From NCBI RefSeq assembly GCF_041075285.1, contig NZ_CP163512.1, forward strand, positions 1 through 64,000: a stretch of 64,000 nt of DNA, given 5' to 3'. Positions 19,515 through 29,846 of this stretch are shown in pieces. This stretch comes from Providencia rettgeri (lineage in GTDB: Bacteria > Pseudomonadota > Gammaproteobacteria > Enterobacterales > Enterobacteriaceae). The position numbers were made by a program, and so were the translations under genes. Numbering within the stretch: position 1 is the stretch's first letter; every line of letters begins with the position of its first letter. The notes beneath the pieces were generated by a model. That model ran no database searches and was not told the DNA's origin. It was given only the letters and a program-made list of their open reading frames with translations.

Positions 19515-20114
19515 TTATTTGAAAACTTTGAAACGTACATCATCATCAATAAAGGCTTTATCACCTGCTGGTGCATTAATTGAACCAAACACCATTTGAG
19601 CACGTAATACCCAATTCGCAGGAATGTTCCACGTTTTTTGTACGTCATTATCCACTAATGGATTGTAGTGTTGTAATGACGCACCAATATTTTCTTGAGA
19701 TAATGCAGTCCATACAGCAAATTGTGCAATACCACTCGCTTGCTCGGACCAAATTGGGAAGTTATCGGCATATAAAGGGAATTGCTCTTGCAAACCTTTT
19801 ACAACGTCTTGGTCTTCAAAAAACAGAATAGAACCTGCGCCAGCGGCAAAACTATCAATTTTTTGTTCTGTTGCGGCAAAAGCTTGCTCAGGTACAATTT
19901 TGCGCAGAGCTTCTTTGGCCATATTCCATAATTTTTTATGTTCAGCACCAAACAAAATAACCACACGTGAACTTTGTGAGTTAAATGATGATGGTGAGTG
20001 TTTTACTGCTTCTTTAATTAATTTCGTAACCTGTTCTTCTGATACGGGTAATGCATCGCCGAGGTTATAAATAGTACGACGATTTTTAATCATTTCGATA
20101 AATGCGTTAGACAT
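19515..20114 (-). CDS. Nitroreductase family protein (Frm2/Hbn1-like)
   Basis: FMN-dependent NAD(P)H oxidoreductase of 199 residues. The N-terminal RRTIYNL and SPSSFNSQSSRVV segments and the C-terminal basic tail DVRFKVFK match the sub-group related to yeast Frm2/Hbn1 and lactococcal CinD, which reduce nitro-aromatics and respond to oxidative or copper stress. The physiological substrate is unknown. Single gene with its own terminator; GGAG precedes the ATG. Confidence 0.85.
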   Translation of the reverse strand: MSNAFIEMIKNRRTIYNLGDALPVSEEQVTKLIKEAVKHSPSSFNSQSSRVVILFGAEHKKLWNMAKEALRKIVPEQAFAATEQKIDSFAAGAGSILFFEDQDVVKGLQEQFPLYADNFPIWSEQASGIAQFAVWTALSQENIGASLQHYNPLVDNDVQKTWNIPANWVLRAQMVFGSINAPAGDKAFIDDDVRFKVFK

Positions 20115-20463
20115 TTTAGTCTCCTAGATCTTCATTAGCGCACGGCATTTTATAGAATAAATCTCAGAAGCCGCAGTTTGTTCCAATGGTTAATACTATA
20201 GCGGGGTAAAGTTAAAATCATAGAAAAAAAATTTAACGGTAAGGTTCAAAATTTTGCACTAAGTTTGTTGGTGTAAAAAGTTGAATTTATTCAAATGGTT
20301 GAATTTATTTTTTAGTCGATAAGTATATTTGATGCGTAAAAATGACACCCTAGATATTCAATGTGAATAAAAAAATTGAGGGTGATAAAGAGGAAGCATT
20401 GATCCGCTAAAGAGTCTAGCGGGGGGCGTAATCCCGCTAGACAAGAATGATAACTCGTTTTAT
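20115..20463. other. Intergenic region between metQ-like gene and nitroreductase
   Basis: 349 bp holding the nitroreductase promoter side (minus strand; a TATAGT -10-like box sits near 20195-20200) and the metQ-like terminator hairpin. No ORF. Confidence 0.4.
20414..20442 (-). terminator. Hairpin after the MetQ-like gene
   Basis: GTCTAGCGGG and CCCGCTAGAC form a perfect 10-bp stem 22 bp after the gene stop. On the minus strand it is followed by TCTTTAG, a weak U-run. Confidence 0.6.
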
Positions 20464-21324
20464 TTAATCAAGTTCACTGACGTCTTTGGTAATTTCAATC
20501 TTGGTACCACCAAAGTTATCAATGATATATTTTCTAACAGCTTCAGTGTGGTACAACTGCGTTAATTTAGCAAATTTGGGATCGTCTTTATTGTCGGCTT
20601 TCACAACTAATAAATTAATGTTGTTTTTAATCGAGTCGTCGTTTTGCTCCCTAAATAAAGCGTCCTTCAATACATTAAGCCCACCTTCTTGTGCGGCTGT
20701 ATTACCAATAACGGCAATATCAACATCAGGTAAAGCTCTGGGACCATGTGCATATTTTATTTGCCTAAACACTAAATCTTTTGGGTTAGCAATAATATCG
20801 TTGATTGAGCCTGTAGCCTGATTAAAGTCAGGTTTTAAGGTAATGAGTTGGGCTTTTTCAAGTAGTTTTAGCGCTCGTATATGGTTGGCGGCATCATTGG
20901 GAATGGCCACAAGGGCTTGTTTAGGTAAATCTGTAAGATTTTTATATTTTACCGAATAGATCCCCATAGGTTCAAAGTAGGTGGTGGAAATTGCTGCAAG
21001 TTTATTATTATGACTCTTATTAAAGTCTTTTAAAAATCCCCATGATTGAAATGCATTTACATCAACGTCTCCATCAATGGTCGCAACATTCAGGGTTATT
21101 CCATCATCAATGATTTTGACATCTATGTCTAAGTTAGCCTCTTTGGCACTCGGAGACTGTGCAATAAATTTCCAAATATCAGCATCGCTACCATGGCTAC
21201 CAATAATAATTTTTTGCAATGTTTGCCCTTGCTGAGTTGTTTTATCGGTTGAATTTTCCTCTTGTGAACAAGCGGTTAGGGTAGAAAATGACAAAGCTAA
21301 TAATAATGCAGATATTTTTTTCAT
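20464..21324 (-). CDS. MetQ/NlpA family substrate-binding lipoprotein
   Basis: Lipid-anchored periplasmic binding protein of the D/L-methionine ABC family. 286 residues; signal peptide with lipobox LTAC (Cys about 19), then the NLPA domain with IIIGSHGSDADIWKFI and DVDVNAFQSWGFLKDF. No metN or metI lies beside it, so it must share a transporter encoded elsewhere or act alone. Its HGS/GSHG start region differs from housekeeping MetQ, so the ligand may be another sulfur compound. It is divergent from an oxygenase and a Cys/Met PLP enzyme, which suggests a shared role. Confidence 0.88.
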   Translation of the reverse strand: MKKISALLLALSFSTLTACSQEENSTDKTTQQGQTLQKIIIGSHGSDADIWKFIAQSPSAKEANLDIDVKIIDDGITLNVATIDGDVDVNAFQSWGFLKDFNKSHNNKLAAISTTYFEPMGIYSVKYKNLTDLPKQALVAIPNDAANHIRALKLLEKAQLITLKPDFNQATGSINDIIANPKDLVFRQIKYAHGPRALPDVDIAVIGNTAAQEGGLNVLKDALFREQNDDSIKNNINLLVVKADNKDDPKFAKLTQLYHTEAVRKYIIDNFGGTKIEITKDVSELD

Positions 21325-21354
21325 TTGATTATCTCTAATAATTTTTTGTTGAGA

Positions 21355-21510
21355 TATCTAATCAAACAAAAATAGCTTTTTATAAATAATATTTTATTCA
21401 TTCTCTAATTTTTTAGTTATATGCTGAAAATACACGTAGGCTCATTCAAAATGGTTATATGGATATAGTTTTAAATTATTTTTAGCAATATTTATTGTGG
21501 TATCTAATCA
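21355..21510. promoter_or_regulatory. Repeated TATCTAATCA motifs in the divergent MetQ-like/oxygenase promoter region
   Basis: TATCTAATCA occurs at 21355-21364 and again at 21501-21510, near each of the two divergent genes, with a related inverted version just inside (TGATTATCTCTAAT near 21326). Could be sites for one regulator controlling both directions. No regulator gene is adjacent. Confidence 0.3.
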
Positions 21511-21573
21511 GGAATTAAATATAACGTGAAAATTCTTCACCATTTAAGTAAAAATTTAAGAGGTTGATTAATT

Positions 21574-22608
21574 ATGTCTTTAACGCAATTGCCTATTATT
21601 GATTTAAGCGAACTTGATAACCCTGAAACCAAAGACGATTTTTATAAAAAGCTGCGTTTTATTGCCCGTGAAATCGGGTTCTTTTATTTAGTCGGACATA
21701 ATGTAACTCCTGAGTCTCGTGAACAATTATTAGCCACGACAAAGCGATTTTTTGCTTTACCAAAGGCAGAAAAAGAAGCCATTTCGATGGCGCATTCCCG
21801 GCATTTTCGTGGCTATACGGCTTCTACCGAAGAAAGCACTCGAAATCAGCCTGATTACCGTGAACAAATAGATATTGGTGAAGAATTACCTGCCCTCGAA
21901 CTGACAGATAGCGACCCAATTTGGTTTAATTTACATGGACCAAATCAATGGCCACAGGCGTTACCTGAGTTAAAAGAACAAGCCCTTGCATGGCAAAGTA
22001 ATATGCGTGCGATAGCGGTGAAACTCATCAAAGCATTTTTAGTGGCTTTAGAGCTCCCAGAAAACAGTTTTGATCACATTATTGCTGAGCCTGCTCAACA
22101 TCTATTGAAACTCATTCACTACCCGGCTAGAGAAGATAATAATGATGGAGAACAAGGGGTAGGGGCACATAAAGACGCAGGGATTTTAACCTTATTATGG
22201 CAGGATAATAGTGGTGGCTTACAAGTCGAAACGGATAATGGCTGGATTGATGTTGCGCCATTGGAGAATGCATTTGTGGTAAATATTGGCGAAGTTTTCG
22301 AATTAGCGACCAATGGCTATTTACGTGCAAACGTACATCAAGTCGTGAGAAAGAAAAATAGTGATCCCCGTTATTCCATTGCTTATTTTATTACTCCGAG
22401 TATTTTTGCTGATGAAGTCCCCTTATTAACCTTGCCAAGTTATTTAGCACAGCAAGCTTTAGGACCTGATAGTGATCCACTCAATCCTTTATTTACTAAT
22501 TTAGGAAAAAATGTGATTAAAGGTCGTTTACGTTCACATTTAGCTGTAACACGCCGCTTTTATCCTAAGGAATATGCGCAAATAATAAATAACAGTAATA
22601 TTCTATAA
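21574..22608 (+). CDS. Fe(II)/2-oxoglutarate-type oxygenase (isopenicillin N synthase family)
   Basis: Cytoplasmic non-haem iron oxygenase, 344 residues. The N-terminal DIOX_N domain (1-130) precedes the double-stranded beta-helix with the iron ligands His199, Asp201 (GAHKDAGILTLL) and His255 (ANVHQVV), plus Arg266-x-Ser268, the signature that binds 2-oxoglutarate or substrate carboxylate. Bacterial members outside antibiotic clusters have varied, mostly unknown substrates. A PLP lyase-like gene follows after 48 bp on the same strand, so the two are probably co-transcribed. Confidence 0.88.
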   Translation: MSLTQLPIIDLSELDNPETKDDFYKKLRFIAREIGFFYLVGHNVTPESREQLLATTKRFFALPKAEKEAISMAHSRHFRGYTASTEESTRNQPDYREQIDIGEELPALELTDSDPIWFNLHGPNQWPQALPELKEQALAWQSNMRAIAVKLIKAFLVALELPENSFDHIIAEPAQHLLKLIHYPAREDNNDGEQGVGAHKDAGILTLLWQDNSGGLQVETDNGWIDVAPLENAFVVNIGEVFELATNGYLRANVHQVVRKKNSDPRYSIAYFITPSIFADEVPLLTLPSYLAQQALGPDSDPLNPLFTNLGKNVIKGRLRSHLAVTRRFYPKEYAQIINNSNIL

Positions 22609-22656
22609 CTCACAGAATAAATTGATATTAAAAAAGAAAATAGGTTGGAGCCAAGT

Positions 22657-23940
22657 ATGCCAGATCAAAGTTATAAAAAGGACTTAAATGGAAAGGCATT
22701 ATTCCCTGAAACCTTAATGATGAGCTATGGGTATGATCCCCAGCTTTCAGAGGGGTCAATTAAGCCACCCGTTTTTCTGACGTCTACGTTTGTATTTAAA
22801 ACGGCTCAGGAAGGAAAAGATTTCTTCAATCTAGTGAGTGGGCGCACACAAGCGCCTAGCAATCAGAAACAGGGGCTTGTCTATTCGCGGTTTAATCACC
22901 CGAACAGTGAAATTGTTGAAGATAGATTAGCGTTGTATGAAGGGGCACAAAGCGCAGCGTTATTTTCTTCTGGTATGTCAGCGATCACTACCTGTCTGAT
23001 GGCAGTGTTGCAACCAGGGGATATATTGTTGCATTCGCAACCCCTGTACGGCGGAACAGAAACCTTATTTCTTAATACGTTAAAGCGCTTTGGTATTACG
23101 TCAGTGCCTTTTCAAAACGGTTGTGATTTAGCCGCTGTTTTAGAGGCGGCAGCTAGTGTGGAACAAAACCAGAAAATTGCAGCAATCTATATTGAAACAC
23201 CCTCAAACCCGTTAAATACATTAGTCGATATTGAATTATTGAGCCAAGCGGCGAAACAAATTGGTCAAAAACAAGGTGGGCAAGACCCATTATTGATTTG
23301 TGATAATACGTTGCTAGGCCCAGTATTTCAAAAACCACTCCAATTAGGTGCAGATTTAAGTGTGTACTCACTAACTAAATACGTAGGCGGTCATTCAGAT
23401 CTGGTCGCAGGGGCAGTTGCTGGCAGTCATCAGTTAGTAAAAAAGATCAAAGCACAACGCAATGCCATTGGAACGCAACTAGACCCGCATTCAAGCTGGA
23501 TGTTAGGTCGCTCTTTGGAGACGCTACAACTGCGTATGGAGCGGGCAAATGACAGTGCACAAACGTTGGCTGAGTTTTTACATCAGCACCCAAAAGTGAG
23601 CAAAGTGCATTTTCCTGCATTTTTTCCGAAAGACAGTGTGGAATACCGAGTTTATCAAAAACAATGTACTGGCGCAGGTTCAACTTTTTCAATTAATGTT
23701 GGAAAAGATGAAGCAGACGCATTTCGGTTTTTAGATAACCTCGCTATTTTTAAATTAGCGGTAAGCTTAGGGGGAACGGAATCATTGGCGAGTCACCCTG
23801 CCTCGACAACGCATTCAGGCGTTGCATTATCAGTGCGTGAAAAATTAGGGATCAGCGATAATTTAGTGCGCTTATCTATTGGTATTGAGAATGTAAACGA
23901 CTTAAAACACGCATTAGAGTTAGCGTTAGACGCCATTTAA
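22657..23940 (+). CDS. Cystathionine gamma-synthase/methionine gamma-lyase family PLP enzyme
   Basis: PLP enzyme of Cys/Met metabolism, 427 residues. The lysine that binds PLP is K241 in SLTKYVGGHSDL, the cofactor Asp is in LICDNTLLGPVF, and SSGMSAITTCL covers the phosphate site. It carries an insertion around residues 50-75 (QEGKDFFNLVSGRTQAPSNQ) typical of a separate cystathionine gamma-synthase-like clade. It could act as a methionine gamma-lyase, a homocysteine/cysteine lyase or an O-acyl-homoserine enzyme; sequence alone does not decide. Start at ATG 22657 chosen because GGAG lies 6 nt upstream. Second gene after the oxygenase. Confidence 0.85.
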   Translation: MPDQSYKKDLNGKALFPETLMMSYGYDPQLSEGSIKPPVFLTSTFVFKTAQEGKDFFNLVSGRTQAPSNQKQGLVYSRFNHPNSEIVEDRLALYEGAQSAALFSSGMSAITTCLMAVLQPGDILLHSQPLYGGTETLFLNTLKRFGITSVPFQNGCDLAAVLEAAASVEQNQKIAAIYIETPSNPLNTLVDIELLSQAAKQIGQKQGGQDPLLICDNTLLGPVFQKPLQLGADLSVYSLTKYVGGHSDLVAGAVAGSHQLVKKIKAQRNAIGTQLDPHSSWMLGRSLETLQLRMERANDSAQTLAEFLHQHPKVSKVHFPAFFPKDSVEYRVYQKQCTGAGSTFSINVGKDEADAFRFLDNLAIFKLAVSLGGTESLASHPASTTHSGVALSVREKLGISDNLVRLSIGIENVNDLKHALELALDAI

Positions 23941-23991
23941 TTCCGTGAGTATTCTGGAGAGGAGTTGGCCCGTTCCTCTCCATTTTTATGA

Positions 23992-26900
23992 TTAATTGAT
24001 ACGATATTGAGATGGGAGTTCGCTAAAACCAAGGCCATTGGCTTTTTTCACGCTAATTTGCACAGGAATACGTTCTTTCATCGCTTCCACATGGCTAATT
24101 ACGCCAATCATTTTCCCTGATGCATTCAGGCTTTCAAGGGCATCTAGGGCAATATCCAGTGTTTCGGCATCCAAAGTCCCAAAACCTTCATCTAAAAATA
24201 GTGACTCTAATTGTGTCCGGTTGCTGACCATATCTGAAAGTGCCAGTGCTAATGCCAAACTGACGAGAAAGCTTTCCCCACCAGATAAGGTTTTGATATC
24301 TCTGACAGAATCTGCTTGCCAGCTATCAATGACTTGTAATTCAAGATTAGCTTGATGGCTGCGTTGCAATATATAGCGCCCATGGAGTTTATCAAGTTGT
24401 TGGTTAGCTAACGTCACTAAGCAATCAAGGGTTAAACCTTGTGCGTAGCGGCGGAACTTATCTCCTTCAGCGGAGCCAATTAGTGCATTTAAATAACTCC
24501 AATCATCGTAAATGAGTTGGCTTTTTTCTATTTCTTGCAGTAAATCTTGTTGCTGGTGACGCTGTTGTTTATCGGTATCTAATCGATTGATAATTTGCCC
24601 TTGCTGCTGGTTATATTGTTTTATTTCTTCGTCGAGCGCCGTGACAATTTCGTGTAATTGCGCTTCTGAAAGTGATGAGAAATTTGCTGCACGTTGCTGA
24701 TTAAGCGTGTCAAGTGCCAATAAACCTTCTTGATGGCGCGTTTCGCTCAGTAAAAGGTTTTGGCTAACTTGCTGTTTTAACCCTTCTAATTGCTGCTTTT
24801 CTTCGATATTTAATAATGCATCAAGGAAAGTTTGTTGCGTGCTAAATGGGCTTTGCGCAAGTGCCTCATCAAATTGGCTTTGAGCTTGTTGATAAGCCAG
24901 TGTCGATTTGTTTGTCCCTTCAATAACGCTCTGTAAGCTACCATTAAGCAAGGCGATGGCTTTATCTCTTTCGTTGAGTTGCTGACTGAGCTGGTCCTGA
25001 ACTTGGGAAAGTGCTTCTTGTTGCGTATTGAGCTGCTGAATAAATTGAGAAATAGGTCGCCCTGAAAGTTGCGTTTTGCGCTCAGCAGTTTTTTGTTCGA
25101 GTGCTATATTAACTTGATTAAATTGTGTTTTTTCTTTCTCAAGTTGCAGAGCGAACTGCTTTAATTGTTCGGATTCTGATGTAAGCGTGGCCCTTGTCAC
25201 CTCAATTTTTTGGCTTAGCACCTGCGCCGCCATTTTTTGGCTGTTATAAAATTCACCCCGTTGCGCTATTTCACTGATCCATTCATTAAACTTTGAACTT
25301 TCAGGTAAGCTCAGCGCAAACGGCGCTAAAGCGACTTGCAATTGTTCAGTTTGTTTATTCTTGCGTTGCTGTAGCTGAACCTGTTCCTTTTGCAATTCCT
25401 CAAATAGTTGAGTCTGATATTTCAAGCGTTCTTCAACTAATAAAAGATCGGCTTGTTGCCGGTTGAAAAGCGTCTGTTGTTCGTGTTGTCGCTGTTTAGC
25501 TTGCTGGTATTCACGTTCTAATACCGTGAACGCATGTGCTATTTTTTGCTGCTCTGCCAGTTTAGCCGTCAACTCATTGATAAACGCAGTGACGGCTTGC
25601 TCATTTTGAGCTAATTCAGGTGTAAGTGCTTGCTCACATGTTTTTTTCCAACTGCCAGCTAAGGCCTCAAGGTGGGCTGTGGTTTGTTGCAACTGCTGTG
25701 CTTGTTCTTTTTGACGCTGTTGCTGGGTCTCCGATAGTGTGACCAGCTTAGCTTGTTGCTGCTTAAGGTTATCAAGTTGCTCAGTTAACTGTATTAGTTG
25801 CTGTTGGGTATCACTTGGGTGAATGGATTGGTATGCCTTCACGGCTGGGTGCTCGGTTGAACCACATAATGGGCACGGCTTCCCTGAAACAAGCTGCTGG
25901 CGTTCTTGTTCCAAACTGACAATTTTCTGCTCTAATTGGTATTTTTCATTGGTTAGTTTGATGCGCGGGGTTAACTCATTGATTTGAGAGTCGGTTAGTT
26001 CCCATTCTTTTTGTGTTTGCGCGCTTAACCGCATTAAATCCGTATGCTGTTGAGTGTGTTGCTGTAATTGTGTTTTTGTCGCAAGGCATTGGGATAGCAT
26101 TAATGGCAATAGTTTCCCATGCTGTAAACGCGCTTGCAGTTGCTCAATGTGTTGATGAACAGAATCAATGTCATATTTTTCTTGATTGGTTTTGTATTGC
26201 TGCTCTTGTTTTTTAAATGTCAGCGTATCATTTTCCAACATAGATGCCGTTTGCATTAATTCTGTGGTGCGTTTTTGCTTATCCGTTTGCAACTGCTCAA
26301 TCTCATTTGAGAGACTTTGTTGCTTTTGCGCAACGGCGTTAAGTTTGTCTGCAAGCTCAAATATAAACTGTCCTTGTTGTTTCCAACTGGCGATTTGGGC
26401 ACTAATTTCACCCTCTTTTTGTTTTTCTTGTAAAAATATATTTAGCTGATTAAGTTGAGCAGTCCCTTGCTGGATTTGGTTTTGTGTTTCATTTACCCAT
26501 CGCTGCTTTTCCTCAAAAGCCGTTTGTTTATCTGCGACTTGTTGTTTTAATTCATATTGTTGCTGCGTCAATTGTGATATTTGGTTATCAAGAGGGCGAA
26601 CGACTTCTTCAATCAGTTGATTTTGTTGTTTTACAAAATCAATATGTTGGCGATAGTCATCCTGTGATTGGATAAGGGCAGCTTGCAGGGGAATTCGTTC
26701 AGCTTGTTGCTGTTGCAGATTAAGTTGCAACTGCTGTTGTTTTTCTGTGTATTCAGAAAGTTGCCGTTGTAGGCGTTCAATATCTTGCCAAAGCGGGCGC
26801 AGAGATTCTGCGGGCTCACTCTCCGATAGCTTTTTCAGTTGAGGCTGTGCGGCTTGGTATGCAATTTGCGCATTTTTCAGTTCATTATCCAGTGACTGAA

Positions 26901-27675
26901 CCCGCACTGTGAGTTGGCGGTGCTGTTGCCACCAATTGAGTTCGTGTTGATGTTGTGTGCGCTTTTGTTTTATTTCGGTTTCTTGTTTAATTAATGTATT
27001 GAGTTGTTCAACCAGTGCTTGGTGTTCCGATTCTGTCAGTAAGTTAATACTTTGCGCCCTAGCTTTAAGTAAATCTAAATCGGTTTTCGCTTGCTTGTGC
27101 TGATTAAAAATAGATTTTGAAATCTGGCTATAGATTTCTGTGCCGGTAATTTCTTCGAGTAAATCTGCGCGCTCTTTTTCTGAGGCATTTAAAAAAGCAG
27201 CGAAGTCCCCTTGTGACAACAAAATCGACTTGGTAAAGCGCCCAAAGTCTAACCCTGTAATTTTGGCAATTTGGTCGCGGATTTCAGACACTTTCACAGT
27301 TATAATTTTGCCATCAGCTACTTGAGCAAGTTCCGCTTTTGGTGGTTGTAAGTTGCCATCTGCTTTATTGCCTGCACGGCGTTGACTCCAGAATGCACGG
27401 TATGCCGTGCCTTTGACTTCAAACTCGACTTCCGCAAGGCACTCGCCCGTATGGCGTGTCATTAATTCATTTTGACTTGCGGAAATTGAATCTAACCGTG
27501 GTGTGCGATGGTATAAAGCCAGACAAATTGCATCTAATAAGGTGGTTTTCCCCGCCCCTGTCGCGCCTGTGATGGCAAATAGCCCCTGACTGGCAAACGG
27601 TTCTTCCGTAAAGTCAATTTTCCATTCGCCTTTGAGGGAGTTAATATTTTTTAGACGTAAGCTTAAGATTTTCAT
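23992..27675 (-). CDS. sbcC: Exonuclease subunit SbcC
   Basis: Large ATPase of the SbcCD nuclease that cuts DNA hairpins and processes double-strand ends. 1227 residues when started at ATG 27675; the frame stays open to 27765, inside sbcD, but [10 protein letters not shown] is the family N-terminus. Walker A is GATGAGKTT (37-45); two long Gln-rich coiled coils flank the zinc-hook CPLCG near the middle; at the C-terminus lie the signature [19 protein letters not shown] and Walker [15 protein letters not shown]. It is somewhat longer than E. coli SbcC (1048), owing to the coiled coils. The start is 1 nt after the sbcD stop. Confidence 0.96.
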   Translation of the reverse strand: MKILSLRLKNINSLKGEWKIDFTEEPFASQGLFAITGATGAGKTTLLDAICLALYHRTPRLDSISASQNELMTRHTGECLAEVEFEVKGTAYRAFWSQRRAGNKADGNLQPPKAELAQVADGKIITVKVSEIRDQIAKITGLDFGRFTKSILLSQGDFAAFLNASEKERADLLEEITGTEIYSQISKSIFNQHKQAKTDLDLLKARAQSINLLTESEHQALVEQLNTLIKQETEIKQKRTQHQHELNWWQQHRQLTVRVQSLDNELKNAQIAYQAAQPQLKKLSESEPAESLRPLWQDIERLQRQLSEYTEKQQQLQLNLQQQQAERIPLQAALIQSQDDYRQHIDFVKQQNQLIEEVVRPLDNQISQLTQQQYELKQQVADKQTAFEEKQRWVNETQNQIQQGTAQLNQLNIFLQEKQKEGEISAQIASWKQQGQFIFELADKLNAVAQKQQSLSNEIEQLQTDKQKRTTELMQTASMLENDTLTFKKQEQQYKTNQEKYDIDSVHQHIEQLQARLQHGKLLPLMLSQCLATKTQLQQHTQQHTDLMRLSAQTQKEWELTDSQINELTPRIKLTNEKYQLEQKIVSLEQERQQLVSGKPCPLCGSTEHPAVKAYQSIHPSDTQQQLIQLTEQLDNLKQQQAKLVTLSETQQQRQKEQAQQLQQTTAHLEALAGSWKKTCEQALTPELAQNEQAVTAFINELTAKLAEQQKIAHAFTVLEREYQQAKQRQHEQQTLFNRQQADLLLVEERLKYQTQLFEELQKEQVQLQQRKNKQTEQLQVALAPFALSLPESSKFNEWISEIAQRGEFYNSQKMAAQVLSQKIEVTRATLTSESEQLKQFALQLEKEKTQFNQVNIALEQKTAERKTQLSGRPISQFIQQLNTQQEALSQVQDQLSQQLNERDKAIALLNGSLQSVIEGTNKSTLAYQQAQSQFDEALAQSPFSTQQTFLDALLNIEEKQQLEGLKQQVSQNLLLSETRHQEGLLALDTLNQQRAANFSSLSEAQLHEIVTALDEEIKQYNQQQGQIINRLDTDKQQRHQQQDLLQEIEKSQLIYDDWSYLNALIGSAEGDKFRRYAQGLTLDCLVTLANQQLDKLHGRYILQRSHQANLELQVIDSWQADSVRDIKTLSGGESFLVSLALALALSDMVSNRTQLESLFLDEGFGTLDAETLDIALDALESLNASGKMIGVISHVEAMKERIPVQISVKKANGLGFSELPSQYRIN

Positions 27676-27676
27676 A

Positions 27677-28897
27677 TTAATTACCTTCCCCTTGCTCGTG
27701 GCGTAATGCGTCATAGGACTGCTGGAAAAGTTGAACGAGACGCTGTTCACGCTCAGGATCTTCAAGGTTTTCTTCGCTAAGGCGGCGCAAGAAAACGTCT
27801 TTTACGGTTAATTCATTTAGCGTTTCGTTGGCTAGCGCAAGGTTTTGTCCTTGTCTTTGTTTTCTCGCTCGACGCAGCAACACCACTTCAACGGGAAGAG
27901 ACTGAGTTAACGCTTCGATGCGCTGTTGAATGTCTGCCAGATAATCTTGAGAGGCCACTTCAATATCTAACCAAACCGCATTTTCCCCTTGGTAGTCCTT
28001 CCATGTATTTATTTGCTGCTCTATCTCTTTTAATGATCCTTTGATGGTTTGTAGCGGCTGAATAACAGGGATCGCTAATGGGGTAATTTCAGTTAATGCA
28101 CTGCCTGAAAAAGTCACCAAACAGACGCTTTTTGGCTGGGTAGTTTCATCAAAGCTGAGCGCGATAGGGGAGCCGCAATAGCGAATATGTTGTTTCCCAC
28201 CAATAACTTGAGGTCGATGTATATGACCGAGGGCAATGTAATCTGCTGGAGGAAATGCCCCTGAAGGGAAGGCCTCTAATGTACCGATATAAATATCGCG
28301 CACGGAATCGGTCAGTTCTGCGCCAATGACGGTTAAGTGCCCTGTGACAATAATCGGGATATCCACGCCCAACGCTTCACGCTGTTCGAGAGCCAATTGG
28401 TAGCTAGATTGGTAATAGTCATGAATTGCGGTTTGTAGGGAAAGTTGTTTTTCTTCAATACTTTGCCCAGCAACGCTAAGTTGGATATCCCGAGGGCGTA
28501 AAAAAGGGATCGCACATACCAGCCCAATAGGTTGAGCTTGTTTATTCTGTAGAGTGATAACATGCGGTTCACTACCCGAGGTAACTACCTGCGTATTGAG
28601 GTAGCTTAATAATGCACTGGATTCATTCAGAACAGATACTGAATCGTGGTTACCGCTTAATATGACCAACTGACAACCCGTTTTTTGTAAATCCACTATA
28701 AATTTATTATATAACTCACGGGCATAGCTTGGTGGTGATCCTGTATCAAAAATATCACCAGCAACGATGATGGCATCAACCTGATAGTGCTCGACTTGGC
28801 TCACTAACCAATTTAAAAAGTGTTGGTGCTCAGGGGCACGGCTTTTCGTAAAAAAGTATTGACCAAGGTGCCAGTCAGAGGTGTGAATAATGCGCAT
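27677..28897 (-). CDS. sbcD: Exonuclease subunit SbcD
   Basis: Mn-dependent nuclease subunit of SbcCD (Mre11 family). 406 residues with the phosphodiesterase motifs HTSDWHLGQ at the start, [22 protein letters not shown] and ALGHIHRPQ in order, then a capping domain and a C-terminal SbcC-binding region. Upstream partner of sbcC in one operon, as in E. coli, and divergent from phoB. Confidence 0.96.
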   Translation of the reverse strand: MRIIHTSDWHLGQYFFTKSRAPEHQHFLNWLVSQVEHYQVDAIIVAGDIFDTGSPPSYARELYNKFIVDLQKTGCQLVILSGNHDSVSVLNESSALLSYLNTQVVTSGSEPHVITLQNKQAQPIGLVCAIPFLRPRDIQLSVAGQSIEEKQLSLQTAIHDYYQSSYQLALEQREALGVDIPIIVTGHLTVIGAELTDSVRDIYIGTLEAFPSGAFPPADYIALGHIHRPQVIGGKQHIRYCGSPIALSFDETTQPKSVCLVTFSGSALTEITPLAIPVIQPLQTIKGSLKEIEQQINTWKDYQGENAVWLDIEVASQDYLADIQQRIEALTQSLPVEVVLLRRARKQRQGQNLALANETLNELTVKDVFLRRLSEENLEDPEREQRLVQLFQQSYDALRHEQGEGN

Positions 28898-29068
28898 GAG
28901 CCATCAATCCTATCTTCAATGAAGGGTATAAATTACTGCAATTGAGTATACCTTATCCTATCAAAACCTCGTGATATTCTCGTGTTATGGCGGAATTATT
29001 TCACTTAGATGACATTTACCCGCTAATATAAGGAGAAATATCTGTTTTGCTGATAGGTATTCATAATT

Positions 29069-29088
29069 CTGTCATAAAAGTGACGCAT
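29069..29088 (+). promoter_or_regulatory. Pho box upstream of phoB
   Basis: CTGTCATAAAAGTGACGCAT fits the tandem CTGTCAT-type PhoB site: first half perfect, 4-bp AT spacer, second half partial. It lies about 50 bp before the phoB ATG, consistent with phosphate-starvation autoregulation. Confidence 0.8.
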
Positions 29089-29133
29089 AATGCGTTCACG
29101 TTAACAATGTCCTCTTATTTTACAGGAACAATC

Positions 29134-29823
29134 ATGGCAAGACGCATTCTAGTAGTTGAAGATGAAGCGCCCATCCGAGAAATGGTTTGTTTTGTATTAG
29201 AACAGAATGGTTTTCAGCCGATTGAAGCTGACGATTATGACAGCGCAATTGCACAGTTAGTTGATCCTCTACCTGATTTGGTTTTATTGGATTGGATGAT
29301 CCCCGGTGGATCTGGGCTTCAAGTGATTAAACATATGAAGCGCGATAGCGCTACTCGCGATGTCCCTGTGATGATGTTAACCGCTCGTGGGGAAGAAGAA
29401 GATCGTGTAAAAGGCCTTGAAGTCGGTGCGGATGATTATTTAATTAAGCCGTTTTCCCCGAAAGAGTTAATTGCTCGTGTTAAAGCTATTTTACGTCGCA
29501 TCTCACCGATGTCGACGGAAGATATCATCGAAATGAATGGGTTAACCTTAGACCCAACTTCCCACCGTGTGACGAGTAATGATACCCCGATTGATATGGG
29601 GCCGACCGAATATAAGCTTTTGCATTTCTTTATGACGCATCCTGAACGTGTTTATAGTCGCGAGCAGTTATTGAATTATGTGTGGGGTGCGAACGTCTAT
29701 GTCGAAGATAGAACGGTGGATGTACATATTCGGCGTTTAAGAAAAGCACTAGAGACTGAAGGTCATGATAAAATGGTGCAAACAGTACGCGGTACAGGGT
29801 ACCGTTTCTCTGTTCGTTATTAA
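29134..29823 (+). CDS. phoB: Phosphate regulon response regulator PhoB
   Basis: OmpR-family regulator activated by PhoR when phosphate is scarce. 229 residues, the usual length. Receiver domain with phospho-acceptor Asp53 (LLDWMIPGG) and Lys105 (LIKPF); winged-helix DNA-binding domain with [17 protein letters not shown] 29134 chosen over upstream in-frame starts because [10 protein letters not shown] is the conserved N-terminus and a Pho box and promoter occupy the upstream part. phoR follows after 23 bp. Confidence 0.97.
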   Translation: MARRILVVEDEAPIREMVCFVLEQNGFQPIEADDYDSAIAQLVDPLPDLVLLDWMIPGGSGLQVIKHMKRDSATRDVPVMMLTARGEEEDRVKGLEVGADDYLIKPFSPKELIARVKAILRRISPMSTEDIIEMNGLTLDPTSHRVTSNDTPIDMGPTEYKLLHFFMTHPERVYSREQLLNYVWGANVYVEDRTVDVHIRRLRKALETEGHDKMVQTVRGTGYRFSVRY

Positions 29824-29846
29824 CGACAAACTGGGGAGAGACATGC

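Noticed and set aside
21574..22608. Isopenicillin N synthase and a beta-lactam biosynthesis cluster
   Set aside because: Only the broad oxygenase family matches; no peptide synthetase or acyltransferase genes are nearby.
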